Shown one piece after another: positions 1 through 12,004 of a stretch of DNA of 64,000 nucleotides. Each line of letters opens with the position of its first letter. The stretch's first letter is position 1. The DNA comes from Akkermansia sp. RCC_12PD (GTDB lineage: Bacteria; Verrucomicrobiota; Verrucomicrobiia; Verrucomicrobiales; Akkermansiaceae), in assembly GCF_036417355.1 (NCBI RefSeq), contig NZ_CP143889.1, forward strand, positions 2,976,001 through 3,040,000, read 5' to 3'. Position numbers and translations under genes: made by a program. Under the pieces are notes generated by a model. It was not told where the DNA came from and searched no databases. It saw only the letters and a list, made by a program, of their open reading frames with translations.

Positions 1-2
1 CC

Positions 3-1502
3 CTGTCCCAGGCGCTGGAAAACATTGAAAAACGCCCGGGGTACAGCCACCAGAAAGCCGAGGACTACGACCGCTTCTCAGGCACCAAGCCCCGCTATCT
101 GGAAGGAGCCGTGCTGATGGTGGACAACCAGTCCGGCGCCGTCCTCGCCTATCACGGAGGCCGCAACCACACGAACCGCCAGTACGACGTCATCAAGGAA
201 GGAGCGCGCCCCACCGGCACGGCCATCCTGCCCTTTCTGTACGCCGCCGCCTTTGACACGGGCAAAAGCCCCGTCACCCGCATCCTGGACGACGCCATCG
301 ACAACCGCCTGACCGGTATCGGCGGATCGGAAGGAATCCTGGGAGAATGGGGGGCGGAAAACTCCAGGAACCGCTATGAAGGCATGATCACCGCCCACCG
401 CGGCCTGGCCGCCTCCAAGATAGCCGCCTCCCTGCGCATGGGCATGGACATGGGAACGGCCCCCTTCATCAAGAAACTGGCGGACTTCGGCATCCGCAAA
501 CCAGTCCGGGAAGCGGGAAGCACGGAGGTAAACCCGGTTTACCGGCCCAAGATTTTCGTGGGAACGGAACCGGCCTCCCTGACGGAAATGACGCTGGCCT
601 ACACCGCCATTCCCAACGGAGGCTCCCGGCCGGAAAACATCTATTACCTGGACAGGATAGAAGACGAGGACGGACGGCTGATCTGGGAATCCACCCAGGC
701 CATTGAAACCAGAAACAACGCCCAGGTCCGGAAAGGAGCCGCCTCCACGGCCACCGCCTTCCAGCTTCACAATATTCTGCACTCTTCCCTGAAAAACGGT
801 TCCGCCCAGCGGGTGGCGGACAGCCTGCCCGCGAATTTCAAAGGCGGTGTCAAGACCGGCACCACGTACGACTTCGGGGACAACTGGCTGTTCGGTTATG
901 ACGACCGGGTGACCTGCGGCATCTGGATCGGCTTCCTGGAAGGGAAAAAGCCCATTTACAACGGCGCCTTCTCCTCGGATACCTGCGCCTCCATCCTGGG
1001 AACGGCCTTTAAGGAATCCGAACGCCTGTTCCCAGCCGGGGAACTGGTCCCCCCGCCCAGCGTGGAGCGCGTGGAAATCTGCCTGACGACTGGAAAGCGG
1101 GCCACCCACAGCTGCTACGACATTGACCCGGTGGACAAGAAATACCGCCGCCACACCATGTTCGAATACCTCCGCAAGGGGGATTCCAGCCTCCCCTTCT
1201 GCGACTTGCACGGAGAAGACCCTGCCGCGCCGTCCTCCCCCTTCACGGCGCAGAACCGTATTCTTCCCCTGCCTCCCATCCTGCCTGTCAAGCCCATCCT
1301 GATAGGGGACGATCCCTACCACACGGAATTGAACCAGGGACCGCCCAACCGCAATTTCGAACTGCTGGGCACCAATGAAAACGTGCCGGAGGCGCAGGCA
1401 CTTTCCTCTGATCCCGTCGCTCCAGACCATGCGGACACGAGCATCACGCTGCCCGCTCCCAAGCCCATCGCCATCCCGGTTCCGGAATTCATCCACCTGT
1501 AA
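3..1502 (+). CDS. Penicillin-binding protein, C-terminal part (transpeptidase-like domain, probably non-catalytic)
   Basis: The frame is open from the first bases of the window, so the 5' end, which would carry any glycosyltransferase domain, is missing. What remains reads as the transpeptidase domain of a class A PBP (PBP1A/1C style): GAVLAYHGGR near the domain start, the KTG box as GGVKTGTTYDFGDNW near nt 840-885, and a Cys-containing C-terminal extension. The nucleophile box that normally reads GSxxKPF is here TGTAILPF (nt 213-236), with Thr for Ser and Leu for Lys, and the expected SxN box reads ASKIAAS (nt 412-432). By family knowledge such a domain should not acylate, so a structural or regulatory role in peptidoglycan assembly is inferred. 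The next gene starts 14 bp downstream. Confidence 0.8.
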   Translation: MSQALENIEKRPGYSHQKAEDYDRFSGTKPRYLEGAVLMVDNQSGAVLAYHGGRNHTNRQYDVIKEGARPTGTAILPFLYAAAFDTGKSPVTRILDDAIDNRLTGIGGSEGILGEWGAENSRNRYEGMITAHRGLAASKIAASLRMGMDMGTAPFIKKLADFGIRKPVREAGSTEVNPVYRPKIFVGTEPASLTEMTLAYTAIPNGGSRPENIYYLDRIEDEDGRLIWESTQAIETRNNAQVRKGAASTATAFQLHNILHSSLKNGSAQRVADSLPANFKGGVKTGTTYDFGDNWLFGYDDRVTCGIWIGFLEGKKPIYNGAFSSDTCASILGTAFKESERLFPAGELVPPPSVERVEICLTTGKRATHSCYDIDPVDKKYRRHTMFEYLRKGDSSLPFCDLHGEDPAAPSSPFTAQNRILPLPPILPVKPILIGDDPYHTELNQGPPNRNFELLGTNENVPEAQALSSDPVAPDHADTSITLPAPKPIAIPVPEFIHL

Positions 1503-1516
1503 TACGCTCTTTCCCC

Positions 1517-2908
1517 ATGTCATCCCTTCCCCAGGATACGGTAGCCTGCTCATGCCCGGCATGCGGCAATCTTTTTGCCGTCAAGACTTCCTTCCTGGGC
1601 CGTCAGGTCAGGTGCCCCGTCTGCAGCTCCATCATTACAGCCGCCCGGGACGTAAAACAGCCGGAAACCGTATCAAAAGCAAGGCAAGATAAAGAGACAA
1701 CGCCATCCGGACCGGAAACGGAAGAAGAAAAACACCCACGCCCCCCGGTTTCCGAATATCTTCCTTCACCGCAAAAGAAGACGGATGTGCGGAACATCCC
1801 CCGGTCCAGAAAAGCGCCTTCCGCACCGGAACGGAACACCACGAAAATCCGCAAGCGTGGGGAACGGAAAGAAGAATCTCCGGCCATCGCCACGGCAGGC
1901 ACCTCCGCCCTGGCGCAAGAATTGCCCGAATACAATTCCCCCTCAGGCGGAACTGCCGGGGAGAAGCGCAAAACCACCTGGCATATCTGGCTGTTTATCT
2001 CCGGACTGGTTCTCGCCGTTCTGGGCGTCTTCATGTTCCTCCGAGGTAATGACCTGGAGGCGGAAGACGGCAAGATTCTGAACATCTCGGAAAAATTCGT
2101 GGATCATGAGGCTGATTTCTCTACTGAAGCGGATGACGCCATGATGCAGGCCCTGAAAAAAAAGGCGGAACAATATCAAATGGCTTTCCGACACCGCAGG
2201 GAGGAGGACCGCGAAGCTGAATCCGTAGCCAGACACATCGCGGCCGCCATGAATGAACTGGCCCTGTACTGCATGGCAGGATCCGACGAAGAACGGCTCA
2301 ACCATGTTATCTCTCCCGCCGCCACGCGTCCAAAGATGGCGCACTGGGCCAAGTACGCCCATTACAAGGATTACCTGCCCCACGAACCGGGAAAGAGCTC
2401 CAAGAATGGCGACCTGCTCCAGATTCCCGTGCTGATGGACGACAATACGATGCGCCCGGCCGTATTCCTGTATGACCACGACTCCAAAAAATGGAAGCTG
2501 GACTGGGAGGCGTGGGAAGGCTATTCCTCCCTTTTCCCGGATGAATTGAAGGAAAAGCGCCCTTCTTCTCCTGTTCCGGTGAGGGTGACCATCAGCATGT
2601 CCAGCCATTACGCAGCTCCGTTCCTGGAAGAATCCGCCCCGGAAAGCTACCGCAATAGCGCCTACATTGCCTTTACGCTGGAATTCCCTAACGGAGAACG
2701 TCTGAACGCCTATGTGGACAGATATTCTCCGCTGGCGCTGGAACTGACCAAATTGCTTTACAACGGCGCCGTGCGTGCCTGCATCTCCATTCATTATCCG
2801 GCGGACCTCCCCGGCAGCCAATCCGTCATCATAGACAGGGTGGAGTTTCCCGGCTGGATGAGCGACACTACCCGGAAGCTTCTTCCCAAAAACGACCGAC
2901 AATATTAA
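1517..2908 (+). CDS. Zinc-ribbon, single-pass membrane protein of unknown function
   Basis: A 463-residue protein. Residues 11-36 hold CxC-x2-C and a second C-x2-C (Cys13/Cys16 and Cys33/Cys36), the spacing of an MJ0042-type zinc ribbon. A low-complexity, charged, Pro-rich linker follows to about residue 150, then one hydrophobic segment (about 155-177) and a C-terminal domain of about 285 residues. The topology suggests a cytoplasmic zinc ribbon and an extracytoplasmic C-terminal domain. It lies 14 bp after the PBP gene and 18 bp before the next gene, so cotranscription is likely. I do not recognise the C-terminal domain and assign no function. Confidence 0.7.
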   Translation: MSSLPQDTVACSCPACGNLFAVKTSFLGRQVRCPVCSSIITAARDVKQPETVSKARQDKETTPSGPETEEEKHPRPPVSEYLPSPQKKTDVRNIPRSRKAPSAPERNTTKIRKRGERKEESPAIATAGTSALAQELPEYNSPSGGTAGEKRKTTWHIWLFISGLVLAVLGVFMFLRGNDLEAEDGKILNISEKFVDHEADFSTEADDAMMQALKKKAEQYQMAFRHRREEDREAESVARHIAAAMNELALYCMAGSDEERLNHVISPAATRPKMAHWAKYAHYKDYLPHEPGKSSKNGDLLQIPVLMDDNTMRPAVFLYDHDSKKWKLDWEAWEGYSSLFPDELKEKRPSSPVPVRVTISMSSHYAAPFLEESAPESYRNSAYIAFTLEFPNGERLNAYVDRYSPLALELTKLLYNGAVRACISIHYPADLPGSQSVIIDRVEFPGWMSDTTRKLLPKNDRQY

Positions 2909-2926
2909 CCGGATTACCTGTTTCTC

Positions 2927-5691
<2,765 letters not shown>

Positions 5692-5724
5692 CCCATCCGG
5701 GGAAATATCCCTTTTCCTATCTTC

Positions 5725-5764
5725 AGGACTGCTCCGCCGTCATCCAGGCGGAGCAGTCCTTTTA
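5725..5764 (+). terminator. Rho-independent terminator of purA
   Basis: A 14-bp perfect stem (AGGACTGCTCCGCC at 5725-5738 with its complement at 5747-5760), an 8-nt loop and a T-run directly after. Confidence 0.92.
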
Positions 5765-5788
5765 TTTTCAATATTTTTCAGACTGCAC

Positions 5789-5803
5789 CGGATTTATAAT
5801 CCG
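5789..5803 (+). repeat. 15-nt near-palindrome, copy 1
   Basis: CGGATTTATAATCCG. Its reverse complement occurs exactly at 6101-6115. The half-sites CGGATT/AATCCG make each copy palindrome-like, as expected for a dimeric regulator operator, but no function is proven. Confidence 0.6.
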
Positions 5804-6100
5804 AAAGTCAAGCCACATTTTTAACATAAAACAGGTTGCGTTTAAAAGCTCTCTTGATGAACAAAAGCTGTATTCCCGGGGACAGAAGCATTTCGGATCG
5901 CGTAAACAAAAGATTCCAAAAGTGCTTTACATGAGGATTTCTTCTTTCTTTTTTGTCATCCAGAGTTTTGAACATGATGGAATAGACTCACTGTCATAAG
6001 TTTATTTTCCGTTTCAAAGCAAGGTGAATTTGTTGATTCCCCGGAATATGAAATTTCTATTCGACGGGAAAAGCATGATTCCTCCCATTGAAAAATATTC

Positions 6101-6115
6101 CGGATTATAAATCCG
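6101..6115 (-). repeat. 15-nt near-palindrome, copy 2
   Basis: CGGATTATAAATCCG, the exact reverse complement of the copy at 5789-5803. It lies about 40 bp upstream of the start codon at 6154, a plausible operator or promoter-overlapping position. Confidence 0.6.
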
Positions 6116-6153
6116 AATATCTTTTTGTTTGGTTTTAACAATCTGAATTAAAA

Positions 6154-6939
6154 ATGAAAAAATCCTTATTTATTGCAGCCACTCTGCTTTATTCCGGGCT
6201 GGACGTACAGGCCGCCACTCTTAAATATTATTATGATTTCAACAAACTCAACGGCAACCTGTCTTCCCTGAACGACAACAATCTGGCGGGAGAAACGGCA
6301 GGCGCCGCCGTATTCAGCGGCGGTGGCTGGATCAATTATGCGGACGGTTATGAAGGAAAGGGATACGACAGCCGTTCGGACGGTGGCCAGCTTACATTGG
6401 GGTCCGCCGACAACGGCCTGGGCCTGAATACGGAGGATGGATTCAGCCTTTCCATTGCCGTCAAGGACTTCTCCCCCGGCCATTCCCAATCCACCGCTCT
6501 TTGGAAAGGGCTGCTGACCTTCACTTCCGGAAGCGGGCAAACCATGTATCTTCAAAAGGACTCCGGAGACGCCTCCAGCGCCGGAGAATGGGCCGCCTAT
6601 TGCGGCGGCAACGTGGGCAATTGGGCCAACATGACCATCTCCAGGGATTCCTTCTCCAATATCATCATTACCTTCCAGGCTGGAGAGCTGAACATTTATC
6701 TGGATGGACAGCGCAGGATCAGCGCTTCCGGCGTCAATTTCACCGGGGATGCCCAATCTCTGAAACTGGCTTCCACGGCCGATACTATCATGGATGACCT
6801 CCAGTTGTATTCCGGCGTCTTGAATCACGATGAAATTGCGGCCCTGGCCGCCAATCCAGCCCTCCCCGTACCGGAACCAGCAACGGCCGCCTTAGGCATG
6901 CTGGGATTGGCTGCCCTGAGCTGCCGCCGCAGAGCCTGA
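6154..6939 (+). CDS. PEP-CTERM surface protein with LamG-like domain
   Basis: A 261-residue exported protein. Residues 1-20 form a signal peptide (MKKSLFIAATLL... ending VQA). The body (about 22-235) has the pattern of a concanavalin/LamG-like jelly-roll: phrases such as LNTEDGFSLSIAVKDF, NIYLDGQRRISASG and MDDLQLYSGVLNHDEI match the usual strands and the closing motif. The C-terminus is a PEP-CTERM sorting signal: VPEPATAAL, a short hydrophobic helix, then CRRRA. By family knowledge an exosortase recognises this tag. Glycan or matrix binding is inferred from the fold. A hairpin terminator follows. Confidence 0.85.
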   Translation: MKKSLFIAATLLYSGLDVQAATLKYYYDFNKLNGNLSSLNDNNLAGETAGAAVFSGGGWINYADGYEGKGYDSRSDGGQLTLGSADNGLGLNTEDGFSLSIAVKDFSPGHSQSTALWKGLLTFTSGSGQTMYLQKDSGDASSAGEWAAYCGGNVGNWANMTISRDSFSNIIITFQAGELNIYLDGQRRISASGVNFTGDAQSLKLASTADTIMDDLQLYSGVLNHDEIAALAANPALPVPEPATAALGMLGLAALSCRRRA

Positions 6940-6971
6940 ATACCGGCCCCACATGGCAATTATTTTTTTTA

Positions 6972-6999
6972 CGGGAAAACAGGTTTGTTTTCCCGTTTT
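6972..6999 (+). terminator. Terminator between the two PEP-CTERM genes
   Basis: 9-bp stem CGGGAAAAC (6972-6980) with GTTTTCCCG (6987-6995), loop AGGTTT, then TTTT. It argues against a start at 6985 for the next gene, since that ATG would sit in the hairpin. Confidence 0.8.
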
Positions 7000-7032
7000 G
7001 TTTGTCTGACAACATCCTCTTATACATTTTTC

Positions 7033-10000
7033 ATGAAAATTATCTCGCTTCTGTTCGGAATCTTCGCCGGCTGCATTTCTGTTCCCTTTGCCTGTGCCGC
7101 CGACTATACTTGGAACGGCGGCAACGCTTCCTGGACGGACTCCGGAGCGTGGCTGCTGGACGGCAGCTCCGCGGATTGGATTAACGGCAACACCGCCCTG
7201 TTCCGAACCGGCTCCACCCTTACCGTGGGCAGCGGCATCAGCGCCTCCGGCCTCCTTTACGAGGGAGCGGCCGTCACGCTGAACGGAGGTTCCCTGACTC
7301 TGGCCGGGAGCGCTTCCGGCAGCAACGGAGGTTCCGCCACCCTCTCCGGAACGGCGCTGACCCTGAACTCCACCAATCAGGAAGATGGGTGGACTGTCCG
7401 GGATACCAGCCTGAGCGGTTCCTCCACGCTCACCAAAACGGGAAACGGAACGGTTGCCTTATCCGGAACGCATACGGCGAACGGAGCCTGGAACATCAAT
7501 GAAGGAACCCTCGTATTTACAGGTACACGGGATATTACGGGGGGGGGGCAGATCAACATTGCCTCCGGCGCGGTTCTGGATGCCAGCGGAGGACGCCTGT
7601 TCCATGCCGCCAACTACGCATCCAATTGGGAGCAGCCTACCATCACCTTGAACGGCGGAACACTTAAGCTGAACCAGTTCGGTTATAATTCCGCCTCACT
7701 GGGATGTTTGCAGAATAATTTTTACGCCCTTAAATTCTCCTCCGGCACCACCAGCCGCGTCGTTATCTCCCAGGGCTACGAGTCCGGAGGCACGGGCAGC
7801 CGGGGTATTTACATTGCCGGCTGGGGCACCACCGCCGTGATTGAACTGGGAGCCAACCAGACATTTACCTGGAGTTCTTCCAACGGACAGAATTTTGATT
7901 CCATCGTCTGCGAGTCCGGCGCGGGAAGTGCCCTGCAATTGGACGTCGGGGAAAATTCCGTGTTCAATTTCGACCAGAAGTTCGCCAACAAGAACACGGC
8001 CAACGAATACGGGGCCCCGACCACCTCCAATTTTTCCGGGTTGAGTCTGATTAAATCCGGCAGCGGGGAACTGGTTATCAAACGGGCCAATACGATTTCC
8101 TCCGGCCGCGTGGTACGGGTGGATGCAGGCAAACTGACGCTTGACGTGGACAACGCCTTCGGCACGGGCTCCGGCCTGGGCGGCGTGAACATCGCCTCTG
8201 GAGCCCTGCTTTCCATGAACGGGCACACGCTGAACAATACCATTGAGGTGGTTTCCGGAGCCACGCTGGACATGGGGGGCAGTTCCTACGCCAGCCTAGT
8301 CAACTGGCATGAAGGGGGCATTCTCCTGAATACGGAGAACAACAAGGGCACGCTCAACATCATGACCCACACGGAACTGGAATTGGGAGCCAAGTCCTGG
8401 GCCGGGAGCGTGGTCACGGACACGGATACCGTCTTTACGCTGACCACGAACCAGAATCTGGGCGCACTGGGAGCCGCCGTCAACTGCTGGATAGGAGGCA
8501 GGGGAAACAACAACACGCGTCAAAGCATTTCCTTCACGGGAGGACACGGCATCAACATTGACAATTACGGGGCCAAATGGGCGGTCATTCTTTCGGAAAA
8601 CGTCACCTTCCAGAATACCGGTGATCTGACTTTCTCCAACAATGCGGCGGATATGACGAATACGGACGCCCTTTACGGAGCAGGCGCCATTGCGGCCAAT
8701 GACACGGTTACGTTCAGTGGCACGGGAGCCCTTACGTTCAGCGGCAATAGCGTCCGGGGAGATTCCGCCGCATCCGGAGGGGCCATTTATGCTTCCGGGG
8801 GAGCTCTGTTCACCAATACCGGCGCTATCAGCTTTGCGGGCAACACCGCCATGACGCACGGAGGCGCCATCCATGCGGGAGGCACCACGGGCAGCCTGGC
8901 ATTTTCCAATATTGCGGAAGATATTTCCTTCTCCGGCAATACGGCGGGAGAAAACGGAGGCGCCATCAACAACGATTTTGAGACCGTGGAATGGTCCGGC
9001 GTCGGCAACGTTTCCTTCACTTCCAACAACGCGGAGACGGGCGCCGGAGGCGCGATCTGGACCGGCATGGACATGACGGTGGATACGGCCGTCTCCTTCA
9101 CCGTAACGGACAACCAGGCAGGGGACGGAGGTGGAGGCGGAATTTACGCAGACGGCAGCGTTTCCTTCTCCAGCGTGGACAGCATCATCTTCTCAGGTAA
9201 CCATGCCTCCACCTACGGAGGGGCCATTTCCGCCTATAACGCCATCACCGTTTCCGATTCCGGAAAGGTCACCTTTTCCGGCAATACCGCCGGCTATGAC
9301 GGGGGAGCCCTGGATGCCTGCAACGTCACCATTTCCGGAAATACGGATACGGTCCTGTTCGAGAACAATAGCGCGGAGGACAACGGAGGAGCCGTCAACC
9401 TGCAAAACGGCGGTACCCTGACACTGGCGGCGGACCATGCGGACATCGTTTTCCGCGGCAATACGGCCCAGAATGGAAGCGTACGCAATGCGATTCACTT
9501 TAACGACAGCGCCACAGCCTCCTTCAATGCCGGAGCCGGGCACCGGATTCTTTTTGAAGACGGCATCAGCTCACTGGAAGATTCCGTTGTAGAAATCAAT
9601 GTGAACGAAGAAGCGGGGGCCGAAGGCGATGTTTCCATGTCCGGAGTGGACAGCCAGTCCGGCATCAAGGCCAATACCACGGTACACGGAGGCACATTCT
9701 CCGTCATCAACGGGGCTTCCTACGGCTACCAGTCTTCCGACTGGATCGCGGAAGATTCGCGCACTTCCTTCACGGTCAACGGCGGAACGCTTCACATAGG
9801 CGAACAATCCTCCTTGAATGCGGCGGACGTGAGCTTTGCGGACGGCACGCGGTTTTCCATCACGGGAACCGGCAGCCTGAACGCGGACACGCTGACCCTG
9901 GGCAACGACGTTTCCATCATCGGCGCGGGGACAGGCAGCTTCTCCATTACCGCCGCCGCCATTGATATGTCCAACGGCATCACGATTGACCTTTCACAGG

Positions 10001-10395
10001 GTGCACAGGTAGGACTCGTCCTGCATGCGGATATGCTGACCCTGGGAGGCAGCCTGGCTCTTGATGACAACGCTGTGGATTACACCGCCCGCCCATGGCA
10101 GACCGACCAGTCCTGGCTGGTCATGGATTCGGACGGCGTCACACGGACAGACGGTGAATTTTCCGGGGCTCTTTCCGGCCTCTCCAACTCCTCCACGGTC
10201 ACGGTAGGCGATCTGGGGCTGGAAGGCTATGACCCCTCACTGGAACTGGGCCGCTGGGAGCTGCGCTGGGATGAAAACCACGCCCTGTACCTGGACTGGA
10301 TTTCCACCGGACTCAGCGTCCCGGAACCTTCAACCGCCATCCTGCTTCTTCTGGCGGCCGGGAGCATGCTTGCCAGAAGAAAGCGTTTCCATTAA
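7033..10395 (+). CDS. Large PEP-CTERM protein with autotransporter-type beta strands and Pmp-like GGAI/FxxN repeats
   Basis: About 1120 residues. The chosen start (MKIISLLFGIFAGC) gives a clean signal peptide ending near ACAADYTW; an upstream in-frame ATG at 6985 lies inside a terminator hairpin. The N-terminal half holds autotransporter-associated beta-strand repeats (YTWNGGNASWTDSGAW; LTKTGNGTVALSGTHTANG; LIKSGSGELVI). The second half (about 8620-9420) has repeated FSGN/FTSN and GGAI/GGAL units typical of a right-handed beta-helix and of chlamydial polymorphic membrane proteins. Instead of a beta-barrel it ends with VPEPSTAILLLLAAGSMLARRKR, a PEP-CTERM anchor. A surface adhesin or structural role is inferred. 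Confidence 0.88.
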   Translation: MKIISLLFGIFAGCISVPFACAADYTWNGGNASWTDSGAWLLDGSSADWINGNTALFRTGSTLTVGSGISASGLLYEGAAVTLNGGSLTLAGSASGSNGGSATLSGTALTLNSTNQEDGWTVRDTSLSGSSTLTKTGNGTVALSGTHTANGAWNINEGTLVFTGTRDITGGGQINIASGAVLDASGGRLFHAANYASNWEQPTITLNGGTLKLNQFGYNSASLGCLQNNFYALKFSSGTTSRVVISQGYESGGTGSRGIYIAGWGTTAVIELGANQTFTWSSSNGQNFDSIVCESGAGSALQLDVGENSVFNFDQKFANKNTANEYGAPTTSNFSGLSLIKSGSGELVIKRANTISSGRVVRVDAGKLTLDVDNAFGTGSGLGGVNIASGALLSMNGHTLNNTIEVVSGATLDMGGSSYASLVNWHEGGILLNTENNKGTLNIMTHTELELGAKSWAGSVVTDTDTVFTLTTNQNLGALGAAVNCWIGGRGNNNTRQSISFTGGHGINIDNYGAKWAVILSENVTFQNTGDLTFSNNAADMTNTDALYGAGAIAANDTVTFSGTGALTFSGNSVRGDSAASGGAIYASGGALFTNTGAISFAGNTAMTHGGAIHAGGTTGSLAFSNIAEDISFSGNTAGENGGAINNDFETVEWSGVGNVSFTSNNAETGAGGAIWTGMDMTVDTAVSFTVTDNQAGDGGGGGIYADGSVSFSSVDSIIFSGNHASTYGGAISAYNAITVSDSGKVTFSGNTAGYDGGALDACNVTISGNTDTVLFENNSAEDNGGAVNLQNGGTLTLAADHADIVFRGNTAQNGSVRNAIHFNDSATASFNAGAGHRILFEDGISSLEDSVVEINVNEEAGAEGDVSMSGVDSQSGIKANTTVHGGTFSVINGASYGYQSSDWIAEDSRTSFTVNGGTLHIGEQSSLNAADVSFADGTRFSITGTGSLNADTLTLGNDVSIIGAGTGSFSITAAAIDMSNGITIDLSQGAQVGLVLHADMLTLGGSLALDDNAVDYTARPWQTDQSWLVMDSDGVTRTDGEFSGALSGLSNSSTVTVGDLGLEGYDPSLELGRWELRWDENHALYLDWISTGLSVPEPSTAILLLLAAGSMLARRKRFH

Positions 10396-10416
10396 AAACA
10401 TTTACTTCCTTCCACC

Positions 10417-11859
10417 ATGAACAGCATCATTAAACCGACATTGTGCGCCCTGGCCCTGGGCGTTTGCGGCGCGGCCCCTCTTTGCGCGGCGTCAGCCACG
10501 GCCTCCTGCGAGCAGACACACTCCGTCCTGTACGCGGGGGGCGTCAGCCAGGCCATCATGAAAATCAAGATAACCGCCCCGGAAACCAGCCAGATATTGA
10601 AAGGCATGACCTTTTCCATGGCGGGAACCACCTCCGTTGCCGACATTGCCAAGGCGCAGATATTCGCATCCGGAACCACTCCGTACTTTTCCCCGAATTC
10701 GGGCCAGGCCAACCGCCGCGCCGTCCCCATCCTCAACACCATTTCCAAGGGCGCGAAAACCCTCCAGTTTGAAGGAAGCCATCCCCTCTCCCCCGGAGAC
10801 AACTATTTCTGGCTGTGCGTGGACCTTATCCCCAGGGCGCGCGGCCTGAACAAGGTGGACGCCGCCTGTACCGGAGTCGCCCTGCTGGAAGACTCCAACA
10901 TCGCCGTTTCCAATCCCTCCCCGGAAGGCTGCGCCCAGGTTTACCCCTACCAGTTCCGGGTGGTTCCCTACTACCGCCACACCAACCTGATGCAATGGAA
11001 CCGCGACCAATTGAATGCCCAGCACTTCAAGTCCTTCACGGACCTTATTTACTTTAATGTGGGCTGTGACACTGACGGGAACCTGACTGGACAGAACAAC
11101 GAACAATTCCTGAACGGACTGGACAAGCTCAAGAACCTGCGCGGCACTGGGGGCAGCAAGATCATTCTGGGTGTAGCCCACTGCGATGCGGGCATGACGG
11201 CCATAACGGCCGATCCGGAAAAACGGATCAAATTCGCCCGTCAGCTGGTTTCCTTTGCCAAGGAAAAGGGCTTTGACGGCATTGACATCGATTGGGAATA
11301 TCCCGACAACGATACCCAATGGTATTATTTCTCCCTGTTCCTGGGGGAAGTCCGTTCCGCCATGGGTGCCAACGGCATGTCCCTGAGTTCCGCCATCAAT
11401 CCGTATTACCTGGCGCCTACCTCGGAAATGATGGACCTGCTGGACTTCGTCAACGTCATGAGCTATGACCGTGCCGGCCAGCATTCCACCTATCCGGACA
11501 TGGTGACGGACGTGAACACCATGCGGAATAAAAACGTGCCGGACTGCAAAATCGTGATGGGACTGCCGTTTTACACGAATGAAACGCGCTCCAACCGCAA
11601 CTGGGACGCCCAGAAAGGCTATTCCACCGTCATCCAGCTCTATCCCAACATAGCGCCCGGAACAGATACCTGCATCATCGACGGGCAGCAGCACTACTTC
11701 AACGGCATCACCACGATCAAGAAAAAATGCCAATACGTAAAAAACCAGAAGCTGGGCGGCGTGATGATCTGGTGTTATGACGGCGATCTGCTGCTGACGC
11801 ACGTCAAATCCCTGGCCAAGGCCATGTTCGGCGTCATCAAGCAACAGGCTGTCCGCTAA
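10417..11859 (+). CDS. Secreted glycoside hydrolase family 18 protein
   Basis: 480 residues with a signal peptide (to about residue 28, ending LCAASA). Residues about 30-185 form an N-terminal all-beta domain resembling the accessory domain found before BNR sialidases and other glycosidases. Residues about 190-470 are a GH18 TIM barrel: the catalytic DxxDxDxE motif is intact as FDGIDIDWEYP, followed by VNVMSYDRAG and, near the end, GGVMIWCYDGD. GH18 enzymes cleave beta-1,4-N-acetylglucosamine linkages (chitinase or endo-beta-N-acetylglucosaminidase). With the PEP-CTERM proteins upstream and sialic-acid genes downstream, action on host mucin glycans is inferred. The start lies 21 bp after the previous stop. 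Confidence 0.88.
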   Translation: MNSIIKPTLCALALGVCGAAPLCAASATASCEQTHSVLYAGGVSQAIMKIKITAPETSQILKGMTFSMAGTTSVADIAKAQIFASGTTPYFSPNSGQANRRAVPILNTISKGAKTLQFEGSHPLSPGDNYFWLCVDLIPRARGLNKVDAACTGVALLEDSNIAVSNPSPEGCAQVYPYQFRVVPYYRHTNLMQWNRDQLNAQHFKSFTDLIYFNVGCDTDGNLTGQNNEQFLNGLDKLKNLRGTGGSKIILGVAHCDAGMTAITADPEKRIKFARQLVSFAKEKGFDGIDIDWEYPDNDTQWYYFSLFLGEVRSAMGANGMSLSSAINPYYLAPTSEMMDLLDFVNVMSYDRAGQHSTYPDMVTDVNTMRNKNVPDCKIVMGLPFYTNETRSNRNWDAQKGYSTVIQLYPNIAPGTDTCIIDGQQHYFNGITTIKKKCQYVKNQKLGGVMIWCYDGDLLLTHVKSLAKAMFGVIKQQAVR

Positions 11860-11881
11860 CCGTTAAAGGCGTATTTTCTCC

Positions 11882-11917
11882 AAACGGGCGTTTTTTTCGG
11901 GGAAACGCCCGTTTTTT
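11882..11917 (+). terminator. Terminator after the GH18 gene
   Basis: 12-bp perfect stem AAACGGGCGTTT (11882-11893) with AAACGCCCGTTT (11903-11914), followed by further T residues. Confidence 0.9.
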
Positions 11918-12004
11918 CATGTGGTCTTTTTTGTGGTCTGTAAATTCCGGGATTGTCATCATAAACATGCTCTGGCATCATCCGCTTGAACCTTTTCATA
12001 CTAC

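Larger units (their letters stand above)
5765..6153. other. AT-rich intergenic region upstream of a PEP-CTERM gene
   Basis: About 390 bp without a convincing ORF, clearly AT-richer than its flanks. It is bounded by the purA terminator on the left and contains two copies, in opposite orientation, of a 15-nt near-palindrome (5789-5803 and 6101-6115). The promoter for the downstream surface-protein gene should lie here; I could not single out a confident -35/-10 pair. Confidence 0.6.

Noticed and set aside
6985-7032. Earlier start for the large PEP-CTERM gene
   Set aside because: The ATG lies inside a terminator hairpin and would spoil the signal peptide.
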